Shown here piece by piece: positions 8,659-17,823 of a DNA stretch of 64,000 nucleotides. A program made the translations under genes and the position numbers. The DNA is taken from NCBI RefSeq assembly GCF_000067165.1, contig NC_010162.1, positions 11,582,501 through 11,646,500 of the forward strand, written 5' to 3'. This stretch comes from Sorangium cellulosum So ce56 (GTDB lineage Bacteria > Myxococcota_A > Polyangia > Polyangiales > Polyangiaceae). The notes under the pieces are model-generated. The model made no database searches. It saw only the letters and a list, made by a program, of their open reading frames with translations, and was not told where the DNA came from. How positions within the stretch are numbered: the stretch's first letter is position 1; each line of letters begins with the position of its first letter.

Positions 8659-9409
8659 ACGGCTGGCCGGTGCGGCGCGCATGGACGAAGTGCTCGACGT
8701 TCCCCTTCGGCCCGCGCACCGCGCTGTCGACCTGGCCGACGACCGAGAAGCCCGCGGCCTCGATGGCCTGGCGCCCGTCGGCGATCGCCGCGAGGCGGGT
8801 CGCCTCGTCGCGGATGACGCCGCGGCCGCGGGCGGCGGCCTCACGGCCCGCCTCGAACTGCGGCTTGATCAGCGCCACGAGATCCCCCGAGGGGGGGAGC
8901 AGGCGGGCGATCGCGTCGATGAGGCGGGAGATGCTGATGAACGACGCGTCGACGACGACGAGATCGATGGGGACGTCGAAGTCCTCTCGCTGGAGCTCGC
9001 GGGCGTTGACCCGATCGCGCACCTCGACGCGCGCATCGGCGCGGAGCTTGGCGGCGAGCTGGCCGTAGCCGACGTCGACGGCGAAGACCCGCGCCGCGCC
9101 GCGCTGGAGCAGGCAATCGGTGAAGCCGCCGGTCGAGGCGCCCACGTCGACGCACGTCTTCCCGGCGACGTCGAGGCCGTGCGCCGCGAAGGCCGCGAGC
9201 GCGTGCTCGAGCTTCTCGCCGCCGCGCGAGACGAACCGGGGGCCGGAGGCGACGTGGACCTCGGCGTCCTCGGGGAGCAGCGTGCCCGGCTTGTCGATGC
9301 GGCGCGGCCCCGAGGTGACCTTGCCGGCCATGATCAGCGCCTGCGCCTCGGTCCGCGAGCCGGCGAGCTTCCGGGCGACGAGCAGGGCGTCGGCGCGCAC
9401 GCGGGTCAT
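8651..9409 (-). CDS. tlyA: TlyA-family 16S/23S rRNA (cytidine-2'-O)-methyltransferase
   Basis: TlyA enzymes methylate ribose 2'-OH of specific rRNA cytidines using SAM; older annotations call them hemolysin A. The 252-residue product starts with an S4 RNA-binding domain ('VRADALLVARKLAGSRTEAQ', residues 3-65). 'GPRFVSRGGEKLEHALAAF' is the family signature that follows. The RrmJ/FtsJ-like methyltransferase core has motif I 'CVDVGASTGGFTDCLLQRGA', then 'AVDVGYGQLAAKLR', then 'VVDASFISISRL' and 'LIKPQFEAGRE', which contains the conserved catalytic Lys. The ATG overlaps the stop of the upstream BtuF-like gene by 4 bp (ATGA), so the two are translationally coupled despite unrelated roles. Confidence 0.95.
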   Translation of the reverse strand: MTRVRADALLVARKLAGSRTEAQALIMAGKVTSGPRRIDKPGTLLPEDAEVHVASGPRFVSRGGEKLEHALAAFAAHGLDVAGKTCVDVGASTGGFTDCLLQRGAARVFAVDVGYGQLAAKLRADARVEVRDRVNARELQREDFDVPIDLVVVDASFISISRLIDAIARLLPPSGDLVALIKPQFEAGREAAARGRGVIRDEATRLAAIADGRQAIEAAGFSVVGQVDSAVRGPKGNVEHFVHARRTGQPSR

Positions 9410-10467
9410 GGCGCCTCCGTCCCGGGCAGGGGCGCCGCGAGGCCTGCGCCGCCGGGGGAGGGAGGGACAACCGCGCCGTCGGAGAGCGCCAGCGCGTCGC
9501 CGTGGAGCGCCCGCGCCACGGCGGCGAGGCCGTCGCCGATGCGCGGACCCGGGCGCAGCACGACCTCGGTGTTCAGCGGGCGCAGGCGCCCCTCGCGCAC
9601 GGCGCGCAGGGATCTCCAGCCGGGCGCGTCCCTGAGCGCCGCCAGCCTGGAGGCGCCCCGCATATCGCCGCCGCTGGACGTGCCGTCGAGCAGGACATCG
9701 GGATCCACCACGAGCAGCTGCTCGACGCTGATCGACGGGTAGGCGCCGCCGCGGGTGATCACGTTCTCGCCGCCGGCCAGACGGATGAGCTCATCGGGAA
9801 AGCTGCCGGGGCCCGCGACGAAGAGGGGCGAGGTATCGTAAAGCAGGGCGACCCGGACGCGCGGGGCGCCTCTTGCGGCGACCGCCTGCTCGACCGCGCG
9901 GCGCCGGGCGCGGATCCGGCCGATCGCCTGCTCCGCGCCCGGCGCCGCGTCGAGCCGCCGCCCGAGCTCCGCGAGCATGTCCTCGATCTGCGCGAGCGAC
10001 TCGGTGTCGGGGAAATACGTCGCGATCCCGTGCGCGCGCAGCGACTCGTCGAGCGCGGGCCCCGCGGGGCCGCGGGCGCCGACGACGAGGGTCGGCGAGA
10101 GCGCGATGATCGCCTCGATGCTCGGGTCGGCGTAGCCGCCGACGCTCGGCAGGCCGAGCACCTCGGGCGGGTGGTCGCAGTAGCGGGACCGGCCGACGAG
10201 CGCCGCGCCGGCGCCGATCGCGCAGACCGCCTCGGTGGTGCTGGGCGACAGGGAGACGACGCGCGCACCCGCCGCGCGCGCCGGGGCGGTGCGCCCGCAC
10301 GCCGCGAGCCCGAGCGCCGCGAGCCCGGCGAGCGCGGCCCGCCGCGAGAGCGCGCGGCCCGGCGCGCCCGGCAGGAGCGCAGCGCCGGGGGCGCTCCGCG
10401 TGGTGGAGCGCCGCCCGTCAGCCAAGCCGCTCCCGGCTGCGCCGCCGCCGCAGGCTCGCGAGAGCAC
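9406..10467 (-). CDS. BtuF-like cobalamin/metal-chelate-binding protein
   Basis: This class III substrate-binding protein likely captures cobalamin, heme or a siderophore for an ABC importer. The mature region opens 'RVVSLSPSTTEAVCAIGAGA', then 'LVGRSRYCDHPPEVLGLPSV' and 'SIEAIIALSPTLVVG', which is characteristic of BtuF/FepB-like folds. A twin-Arg-like stretch and lipobox (LGLAACG) near residues 42-58 point to export as a lipoprotein. The ATG at 10467 would overlap the upstream protease gene by about 50 bp. A TTG at 10425, overlapping that gene's stop, is an alternative start. No permease or ATPase is adjacent, so partners must lie elsewhere. Confidence 0.85.
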   Translation of the reverse strand: MLSRACGGGAAGSGLADGRRSTTRSAPGAALLPGAPGRALSRRAALAGLAALGLAACGRTAPARAAGARVVSLSPSTTEAVCAIGAGAALVGRSRYCDHPPEVLGLPSVGGYADPSIEAIIALSPTLVVGARGPAGPALDESLRAHGIATYFPDTESLAQIEDMLAELGRRLDAAPGAEQAIGRIRARRRAVEQAVAARGAPRVRVALLYDTSPLFVAGPGSFPDELIRLAGGENVITRGGAYPSISVEQLLVVDPDVLLDGTSSGGDMRGASRLAALRDAPGWRSLRAVREGRLRPLNTEVVLRPGPRIGDGLAAVARALHGDALALSDGAVVPPSPGGAGLAAPLPGTEAP

Positions 10468-11599
10468 CCAGGCTCGCCGCCCCGAGCACCCAGGGGACCG
10501 GCTGCGTCGGATCAGGCCGCGGGCTCACGCTGCAGGACCCGCTCGCCTCGTCGTCCGCGGGCGGCTCGGGGACCTTCGCGCAGAAGCCGGGCTCGCCGTT
10601 GCAGCTGTAGCCGTCAGGGCACGCCGCGGCCTCGTTGCAGGGCCGCGTGCAGGTGCCGTCGAGGCACGCGTTCGCGGGGCACTGCTCCGGCTGCTCGCAC
10701 GTCGCGCCGACCTCCGCCGAATACGCGGGATCGGTGGGGTAGCCGGTCGTCCAGGGCGGCTCCTTGTATCCTCCGGCACGGGCGGCGCGCACGGTCGTCT
10801 CTTTAATCCATTCCGCCCAGCGGTACACATAGCCGTAGATCGGATACTCGCAGCCCGCGGCCCCGCGCGAGGTCACGCCGATCACGCGGTGCATCAGATC
10901 GAGGCTGGGTCCGCCCGAGTCTCCCTCGCAGATGCCGGTGTCCCCGACCCACTCCGTCGCCTTCACCAGGGACGACGGGCAGCCGTCAGCCACGCAGTCG
11001 ATGAACAGCCTGTCGCGGCGCCGCCGCAGGCCCGCGCCCGCGCTCTCGTCGTTCGTCGCCCCGAAGCCGACCGCGTAGTACTCCTCGCCCTCCATGAGGG
11101 GCACGTCGACGCGCGGCACGAGCGGCACCGCCTCGCTCTCCGGGATCGGCTCGTCCAGGATCAGGATCGCCTGATCATTGCCGCAGAACGCGTCCGTCCC
11201 CTCGCCGGGGAGCAGCACGACCTCGCTGCCGCCGTAATAACGCGCGTACCTGCCGATCTCCGCGTCGGTCGTCACGAAGATCCGGCGCGCGAGGTGCGTG
11301 TCCGTGAACTTCGTGGATCGACAGGTGATCTGGCCGTCGAGCTCATTGGCCATGTCCGACACGCAATGACGGGCCGTCAGCACCACGTTCGGGGCGATCA
11401 AGCTGCCGGTGCAGATCGCGCCGATCTCGTCGTTGTAGATGCCCACGACAGCCCTGTCGCCGTCGTCGAGATATCCGTCCTGAATGGCATCCCGCGCCTC
11501 ACCGATCTCGTCAGGAGGCGCCTCCAGGGCCGAGCTGCACGCCGTCGCAGCGAGTCCCAGGGCGAGAATCCAGGTGACTCTGGGCAAGCAAAACGACAT
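10418..11599 (-). CDS. Secreted trypsin-like serine protease with MYXO-CTERM-like tail
   Basis: This is an S1-family protease, 393 residues from the ATG at 11599, which has AGGCTTTC upstream within GGAGGCTTTCA. It carries a lipoprotein-like signal (LGLAATACSS). The catalytic triad is visible: 'VVLTARHC' (His), 'NDQAILIL' (Asp) and 'CEGDSGGPSL' (Ser). After the protease domain come Cys-rich repeats ('CEQPEQCPANACLDGTCT', 'CNGEPGFCA'). The end is 'SCSVSPRPDPTQPVPWVLGA' followed by a hydrophobic stretch and RRRRSRERLG. That tripartite Cys, helix and Arg-cluster ending fits MYXO-CTERM sorting to the cell surface. The upstream part of the longer open frame (to 13273) is antisense to comEC and is not counted. 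Confidence 0.9.
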   Translation of the reverse strand: MSFCLPRVTWILALGLAATACSSALEAPPDEIGEARDAIQDGYLDDGDRAVVGIYNDEIGAICTGSLIAPNVVLTARHCVSDMANELDGQITCRSTKFTDTHLARRIFVTTDAEIGRYARYYGGSEVVLLPGEGTDAFCGNDQAILILDEPIPESEAVPLVPRVDVPLMEGEEYYAVGFGATNDESAGAGLRRRRDRLFIDCVADGCPSSLVKATEWVGDTGICEGDSGGPSLDLMHRVIGVTSRGAAGCEYPIYGYVYRWAEWIKETTVRAARAGGYKEPPWTTGYPTDPAYSAEVGATCEQPEQCPANACLDGTCTRPCNEAAACPDGYSCNGEPGFCAKVPEPPADDEASGSCSVSPRPDPTQPVPWVLGAASLGALASLRRRRSRERLG

Positions 11600-11845
11600 T
11601 GAAAGCCTCCAGATACTGCAATGTCTGCGCGCCGCGGGGTGCCGCAAGGAGCAAAAGATTCTAGAGGCGAAGCCGCGTTCGTGCACGCGCGGCGGGTGCG
11701 ATGACCGTGCGATGACCGACTCGGCGCGTTGCTCCCCCCACACAGTGGAGAGCTCTTGCAGGATCGTCCGGCGCGCCGCCGCGCCCGGCGCCGCCATGGC
11801 GGCGCCAGGGGCGCGGCGGCCGCTCTCCCGTGAAATTCCGCGGGA

Positions 11846-14425
11846 ATGCGCGCGGCCCAGGTGTTGCGGGGCGGCGGGGCCGTGATCGATCCCGTCCTGC
11901 TCTTCGGCCTCGCGCTCGCCGCGGGCGCGCCGCTCGCCCTCTCTCCGCTGGCCACGGCGCTCGGCGCCGCGCTCGCCGCGGCGGCGCTCCACCGCCGGGC
12001 CGGCCGCGCCGCGCTCGCCGCCGCCGGGGTGGCGCTCGTCGTGAGCGGCCTCCGCGCCCGCGCGCTGCTCGACGGCGCGGGCGCCGCCTACGATGGCGCC
12101 CTCGCGCTGCTGCACCCGCCGGCGCGCTGCGAGGTGGCGTGCGCCGTCGTCGGCTCGCCGGTCGTCGTCGGGGCGGCGCAGCGGCGCTCCGCCGGGGCGC
12201 GTGGCGTGGACGACGAGCCGCCGGCCTCGCGCATCGACGTGGAGCTCTCCGGCGGGACGTGCGGCGGGCGAGCGCTGCAGGGGCCGCTCCGGGCGCGCCT
12301 CTACGGCGCGCCGATGGACCTCGCCCGGGGCGACCGGCTCGAGGTCACCGTGGACCTCGCGCCGATCCACCTGTTCCGGAACGAGGGGCTCCGGAACGCC
12401 ACCGCCGCGATAGCGCGGAGCGGGATCGTCGCGAGCGGGACGATCGTCGAGGCGCGGCGGACGTCGGAGGGGCGCTCGTTCGACGCGCGCGCGGCCGTCG
12501 ATCGCGCGCGGGCCTTCGTGCGCGGGCGCATCGAGGCGACGTTCCACCCCGACGCGGTGGCGCTCGGGCGCGCGCTCGTGCTCGGCGAGACCGACCTCGC
12601 GCCCGAGGACCAGGAGGCGTTCCGCGAGAGCGGCCTCGCGCACCTGCTCGCGGTCTCGGGGACGCACCTCGTGCTCGCGGTGGCGGGCTTCGCGGCGGCG
12701 CTCCGCGCGATCCTCGTCCGCGTCGGGCCGATCGCCGCCCGGTGGGACGCGGGCCGGATCACCGCGGCGCTGTGCGTGCCGGCCGCGTGGCTGTACGCCG
12801 ACTTCGCCGGCGGCGGCGGCTCGGCGATGCGCGCCGCTGCGATGCTCAGCTGCGCGATGGGCGCCCGCCTCCTCGGCCTCCGTCCGGTGGGCGTCCGCTG
12901 CTTCGCCCTGTCGCTCGCGGGCGCCGCCGCCGTGGATCCGCTCGTCGCGTGGGATCTCTCGTTCGGCCTCTCCGCGGCCGCCACCGCCGGGCTGCTCTGG
13001 CTGCAGCGGCCGCTCGCCGCGCTGCTCGTGCCCGGCGAGGGGAAGCGCGGCGTCGAGCGCGGGCGCGGCGCCGAGGGCGGGCCGGGCGCGTCGCCGTCGC
13101 GGGAGCTCGCGCGCAAGGTCCTCGCGCCGCTGGCGACGACGCTCGCCGCCATGTTCGGGTGCGCGCCGCTGCTGCTCATGAACGGCGAGACGTTCCCGCT
13201 GCTCGGCGTGGCGGCGAACGTGGTCGCCGCGCCGATCGGCGAGCTGGCGGCGCTCCCGTTCTGCCTCGCGCACGCCGTGCTCTCGTGGGCGCCGCCGGTC
13301 GAGCGCGGCTGTGCGCTCGTCGGGTCGGGCGCGCTACTCGCCGTCCGCGCCGTGGCCCGCGCCTCGGCGGAGACCGGCGTGGTGCTGCGCCTGCCCGAGC
13401 CGTCGCCCGCCCAGCTGGCCGCGCTCGCCGCCGCCATCGCGCTCGCGTGGGCCGCGGAGCGCCGCGGCCGCCGGCTCGCCGCGCTCGCCGCCGGCGCCGC
13501 CGCGTGGCTGCTGCTCGAGGGCGTCGCCACGCGCGCAGGCGCGCCGCGCGGCGTGCTGCGCGTCAACGTCCTCGACGTGGGGCAGGGCGACGCCATCCTG
13601 ATCGACCTGCCCGAGGGCGGCGCGATGCTCGTCGACGCGGGCGGCTTCGTGGGCAGCCCGGTCGACACGGGCGCGCGCGTGCTCCGGCCGCTCCTGCGGT
13701 CGCGCCGCCGCGCGCGCCTCGACGCCGTCGTCCTCTCGCACCCGCACCCAGATCACTTCGGCGGCCTGCCGGCCACGGTGGAGGGCGTCGAGGTCGGCGA
13801 GCTCTGGGACACCGGCCAGGGCGAGGCCGAGGGCGCGGGCCCGGTCTACCGGAAGCTCCTGTCGGACCTGCGCGGGCGCGGCGTGCCCATCGTGCGGCCC
13901 GACGCGCTCTGCGGCAGGCCGCGGGTCCTCTCGGGGGCGACGATCGAGGTGCTCGCGCCGTGCCCGGAGCTCCACCCCGACCGGGGCGCCAACGACAACT
14001 CGTTCGTCGTGCGCATCACCTACGGGGCTCGATCCGCGCTGCTCGTGGGCGACGCGGAGCACGAGGCCGAGGACGCGCTCGTGGCGCGCTACGGCCCCGC
14101 GCTCCGCGCCGATCTGCTCAAGGTGGGGCACCACGGCAGCCGGACGTCGACCGGCGCGGCGCTCCTCGCGGCCGTCGACCCCTCGATCGCCGCCGTCTCC
14201 TGCGGCGTCCGCAACCGCTTCGGGCACCCGAGCCCGGAGGTGCTCTCCCGCCTCTCGGCCGGCGGCGTCGCGATCGCGCGCACGGACCGCGGCGGCGCCC
14301 TGACCTGGGAGACCGACGGCGAGCGCGTCCTCTGGTCCCGCCCGGGCGAGCCGCCGCGCCCGGCCCCCGCTCCCCGCGACCGGAGGACCGCCGCCGGACA
14401 CGTCCCGGAGAACGGTGGGCCGTGA
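11846..14425 (+). CDS. comEC: ComEC/Rec2-family DNA internalization protein
   Basis: ComEC forms the inner-membrane channel for single-stranded DNA uptake during natural transformation. The 859-residue product has hydrophobic segments from the N-terminus, an OB-like exposed domain (~residues 90-210), then the competence domain with 'HLLAVSGTHLVLAVAGF' near residue 268. Many helices follow. The C-terminal metallo-beta-lactamase domain shows 'VLDVGQGDAILIDLPEGG', 'VVLSHPHPDHFGGLP' (~residue 630) and 'LKVGHHGSRTSTG'. All three domains are therefore present and it looks intact. A GTG at 11881 ('VIDPVLLFG') is an alternative start. No other competence genes are adjacent. Confidence 0.94.
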   Translation: MRAAQVLRGGGAVIDPVLLFGLALAAGAPLALSPLATALGAALAAAALHRRAGRAALAAAGVALVVSGLRARALLDGAGAAYDGALALLHPPARCEVACAVVGSPVVVGAAQRRSAGARGVDDEPPASRIDVELSGGTCGGRALQGPLRARLYGAPMDLARGDRLEVTVDLAPIHLFRNEGLRNATAAIARSGIVASGTIVEARRTSEGRSFDARAAVDRARAFVRGRIEATFHPDAVALGRALVLGETDLAPEDQEAFRESGLAHLLAVSGTHLVLAVAGFAAALRAILVRVGPIAARWDAGRITAALCVPAAWLYADFAGGGGSAMRAAAMLSCAMGARLLGLRPVGVRCFALSLAGAAAVDPLVAWDLSFGLSAAATAGLLWLQRPLAALLVPGEGKRGVERGRGAEGGPGASPSRELARKVLAPLATTLAAMFGCAPLLLMNGETFPLLGVAANVVAAPIGELAALPFCLAHAVLSWAPPVERGCALVGSGALLAVRAVARASAETGVVLRLPEPSPAQLAALAAAIALAWAAERRGRRLAALAAGAAAWLLLEGVATRAGAPRGVLRVNVLDVGQGDAILIDLPEGGAMLVDAGGFVGSPVDTGARVLRPLLRSRRRARLDAVVLSHPHPDHFGGLPATVEGVEVGELWDTGQGEAEGAGPVYRKLLSDLRGRGVPIVRPDALCGRPRVLSGATIEVLAPCPELHPDRGANDNSFVVRITYGARSALLVGDAEHEAEDALVARYGPALRADLLKVGHHGSRTSTGAALLAAVDPSIAAVSCGVRNRFGHPSPEVLSRLSAGGVAIARTDRGGALTWETDGERVLWSRPGEPPRPAPAPRDRRTAAGHVPENGGP

Positions 14426-14509
14426 GCTGGAAAAAATCGCCGCTCCGGGCGGCTGTCAGCCGGCCTCCCCATCCTTGCGCCTGGACGGCCCCTGAGGGAC
14501 GCTGGGTCG

Positions 14510-16000
<1,491 letters not shown>

Positions 16001-16038
16001 GCGGGGCGGCTGCCAGGCCCGGAGGATCGGAGGATGCG

Positions 16039-16287
16039 ATGACGACGCTGACCCTCTTCACGCGCGAGCGCTGCCACCTTTGCGAGGAGGCCCACGCCGC
16101 GCTCGAGCGCGTGCGCGCCCGGCTGCCGTTCGAGCTCGCCGTCGTCGACCTCGATCGGGAGGCCGGCCCGGAGAAGCGAGCGCTGTACGACTGGGAGGTC
16201 CCCGTGGTCGAGCTCGATGGGCGGAAGATCATGAAGTACCGCGTCGACGAGCGGCGGCTCGAGCGGCTGCTCTCCGGCCCGGAGTGA
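16039..16287 (+). CDS. Glutaredoxin-like small thiol protein (DUF836 type)
   Basis: The 82-residue protein has a thioredoxin-like fold: 'TLFTRERCHLCEEAHAALE' carries a CxxC pair at residues 12 and 15. 'VVDLDREAGPEKRALYDWEV' and 'PVVELDGRKIMKYRVDE' follow, containing the cis-Pro loop of glutaredoxins. The start at 16039 follows GGAGGATGCG. It lies close behind the radical SAM gene on the same strand and 61 bp ahead of a TlpA-like gene, making a small thiol-redox cluster. The family is widespread and its partners are generally unknown. Confidence 0.9.
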   Translation: MTTLTLFTRERCHLCEEAHAALERVRARLPFELAVVDLDREAGPEKRALYDWEVPVVELDGRKIMKYRVDERRLERLLSGPE

Positions 16288-16348
16288 AGCACCGCGTCGA
16301 AGGGGTCAGGGCGTTTCGGCCCGCTTTCGCCCTGCGCCGCGCTACGCT

Positions 16349-17011
16349 ATGCGAATCCCCGTGAAGTGGACGACCCTCGCGCAGCTCGCCTTCATCCTCG
16401 TCGCTGCCGTCGCCGTCTACGGCTTCGTGCACGCCGCGCAGAATGACCAGCGCACCACCGGCTGTGAGGCCATCTGCGCCCTGCGCCCCGCGTACGCCGG
16501 CCGGAACCGGCTCGCGCCGGACTTCGAGCTGCCGGACATGAACGGCAAGCCCGTCCGGCTGTCGTCGTTCCGGGGCAAGACGGTCTTCCTGAACTTCTGG
16601 ACGAAGACCTGCGCTCCGTGCCTGCAAGAGATGCCGGCGCTCGCTGAGCTCGGCCGGATCGCCCAGTCGCGGAAAGACATCGTCGTCCTCACGGTCTCGA
16701 CCGACGAGGGGCCGGACGACGTGCGCGACGCGCTCAAGGTGGCCCTGAACGGAGACCCGCCGTTCCCGGTCCTCTTCGACCCGGAGTCCAAGGTCGTGAT
16801 GGACCAGTACGGCACGCAGCTCTACCCGGAGACGTGGATCATCGACCCGAACGGGATCATCCGGGCCCGCTTCGACGGCGCGCGGGACTGGTCGAGCAGC
16901 CTGGCCATCGAGGTGGGCGAGACGGTCTCGCGCTGGGGCAGCTGCCCGGCCGATATCTACAAGAGCAAGCCGCGCGCGGGGTCCGTCGACGTCTGCGCCG
17001 ACGATTCCTGA
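16349..17011 (+). CDS. Membrane-anchored TlpA/ResA-like thioredoxin
   Basis: The 220-residue protein begins with one N-terminal membrane segment (about residues 10-27), which should anchor a periplasmic thioredoxin domain. 'APDFELPDMNGKPVRLSSFR' is the classic AhpC/TlpA start. The redox pair is CAPC at residues 88 and 91 ('NFWTKTCAPCLQEMPAL'). 'YPETWIIDPNGIIRARFDGA' supplies the cis-Pro region and the beta-strand hairpin. Extra cysteines occur just after the anchor (GCEAIC) and near the C-terminus (CPADI, CADDS), which is unusual and may form a second disulfide. Its likely role is reduction of apocytochrome c or other exported thiols. Confidence 0.9.
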   Translation: MRIPVKWTTLAQLAFILVAAVAVYGFVHAAQNDQRTTGCEAICALRPAYAGRNRLAPDFELPDMNGKPVRLSSFRGKTVFLNFWTKTCAPCLQEMPALAELGRIAQSRKDIVVLTVSTDEGPDDVRDALKVALNGDPPFPVLFDPESKVVMDQYGTQLYPETWIIDPNGIIRARFDGARDWSSSLAIEVGETVSRWGSCPADIYKSKPRAGSVDVCADDS

Positions 17012-17112
17012 GCGGACTTCCCGCGCCGGGGCGATGAGGCCGGGCATACGGGGAATGGGGCGCGCTGGCCGCTTGGCGCACCCGCGAAAGATCGTTATGT
17101 GAGTCACCCACC

Positions 17113-17811
17113 ATGACCGCCCGGAGGCCGACGTCGCCGACAGCGCACCCGCCGCAGCCGCCCGCAACCGGCGAGGGGGGCGACGGGAGCGCCTCGGACG
17201 AGCGGGTCGCGGCGGCGCGGCAGGCGCTGCTCGAGGGGGTCGGCGCCGAGATCGCCGCGTCGTTCCCCGGCATCACCCGGCTGGGTGGGCAGGTCGTGGC
17301 GGCGCTCTACCTGGCGGACGAGCCGCGCTCGATGGACGAGCTCAGCCAGGAGCTCGGCCGCTCCAAGAGCAACATCTTCGCCAACCTGCGCGGCCTCGAG
17401 GCGGCCGGGATCATCGAGCGCCGGCGGGAGTCGGGCGCGCGGCACGACTCGTTCGCGCTGCGCGGCAAGTACCCCGACGTGATCGTCGGCGCGTACCTCG
17501 GCCGCCTGCGCCGCGTGGTGCAGGACAAGCGCGCCCTCGCGCGGCGCGCGCTCTCGCTGCTCGGCGACGCGCAGGGCGCGGAGGCGGACGCGATGCGCTC
17601 GCGGCTCGACGACCTGTCGCGCAAGTACGACCTGTTCGCCGACCTGATGGAGCAGCTCCTGCCGTCGATCGACGGCCCGGTCGATCTGGAGCGGCTGATC
17701 GCGCAGGTGCCCGAGGCGATGGTCCGCTCCCTGAACGCGGCGGCCCGCGTCGCCTGGGCGGCGGGCGACGCGATCAGCCGCCTGAGCGGCCGAGCGGGGC
17801 GCAAGAAGTAG
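17113..17811 (+). CDS. GbsR/MarR-family transcriptional regulator
   Basis: The 232-residue DNA-binding protein has a winged helix near residues 65-120: 'LYLADEPRSMDELSQELGRS' and 'KSNIFANLRGLEAAGIIERR' are characteristic of GbsR proteins, which sense choline or osmolytes in some bacteria. The C-terminal half is helical ('RRVVQDKRALARRALSLLGD', 'LSRKYDLFADLMEQLLPSID') and should mediate dimerisation. A Pro/Thr-rich N-terminal 20 residues is not conserved in the family. It is alone between tlpA-like and the convergent vgrG-1, so its targets cannot be inferred. A start at 17113 is chosen because CACCC directly precedes it and no better candidate exists upstream. Confidence 0.88.
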   Translation: MTARRPTSPTAHPPQPPATGEGGDGSASDERVAAARQALLEGVGAEIAASFPGITRLGGQVVAALYLADEPRSMDELSQELGRSKSNIFANLRGLEAAGIIERRRESGARHDSFALRGKYPDVIVGAYLGRLRRVVQDKRALARRALSLLGDAQGAEADAMRSRLDDLSRKYDLFADLMEQLLPSIDGPVDLERLIAQVPEAMVRSLNAAARVAWAAGDAISRLSGRAGRKK

Positions 17812-17823
17812 CGGCGGCCCGCG

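Noticed and set aside
10418..13273. 951-codon minus-strand frame
   Set aside because: Only the last 393 codons (from 11599) are the protease. The rest is antisense to comEC and has no coding signature.
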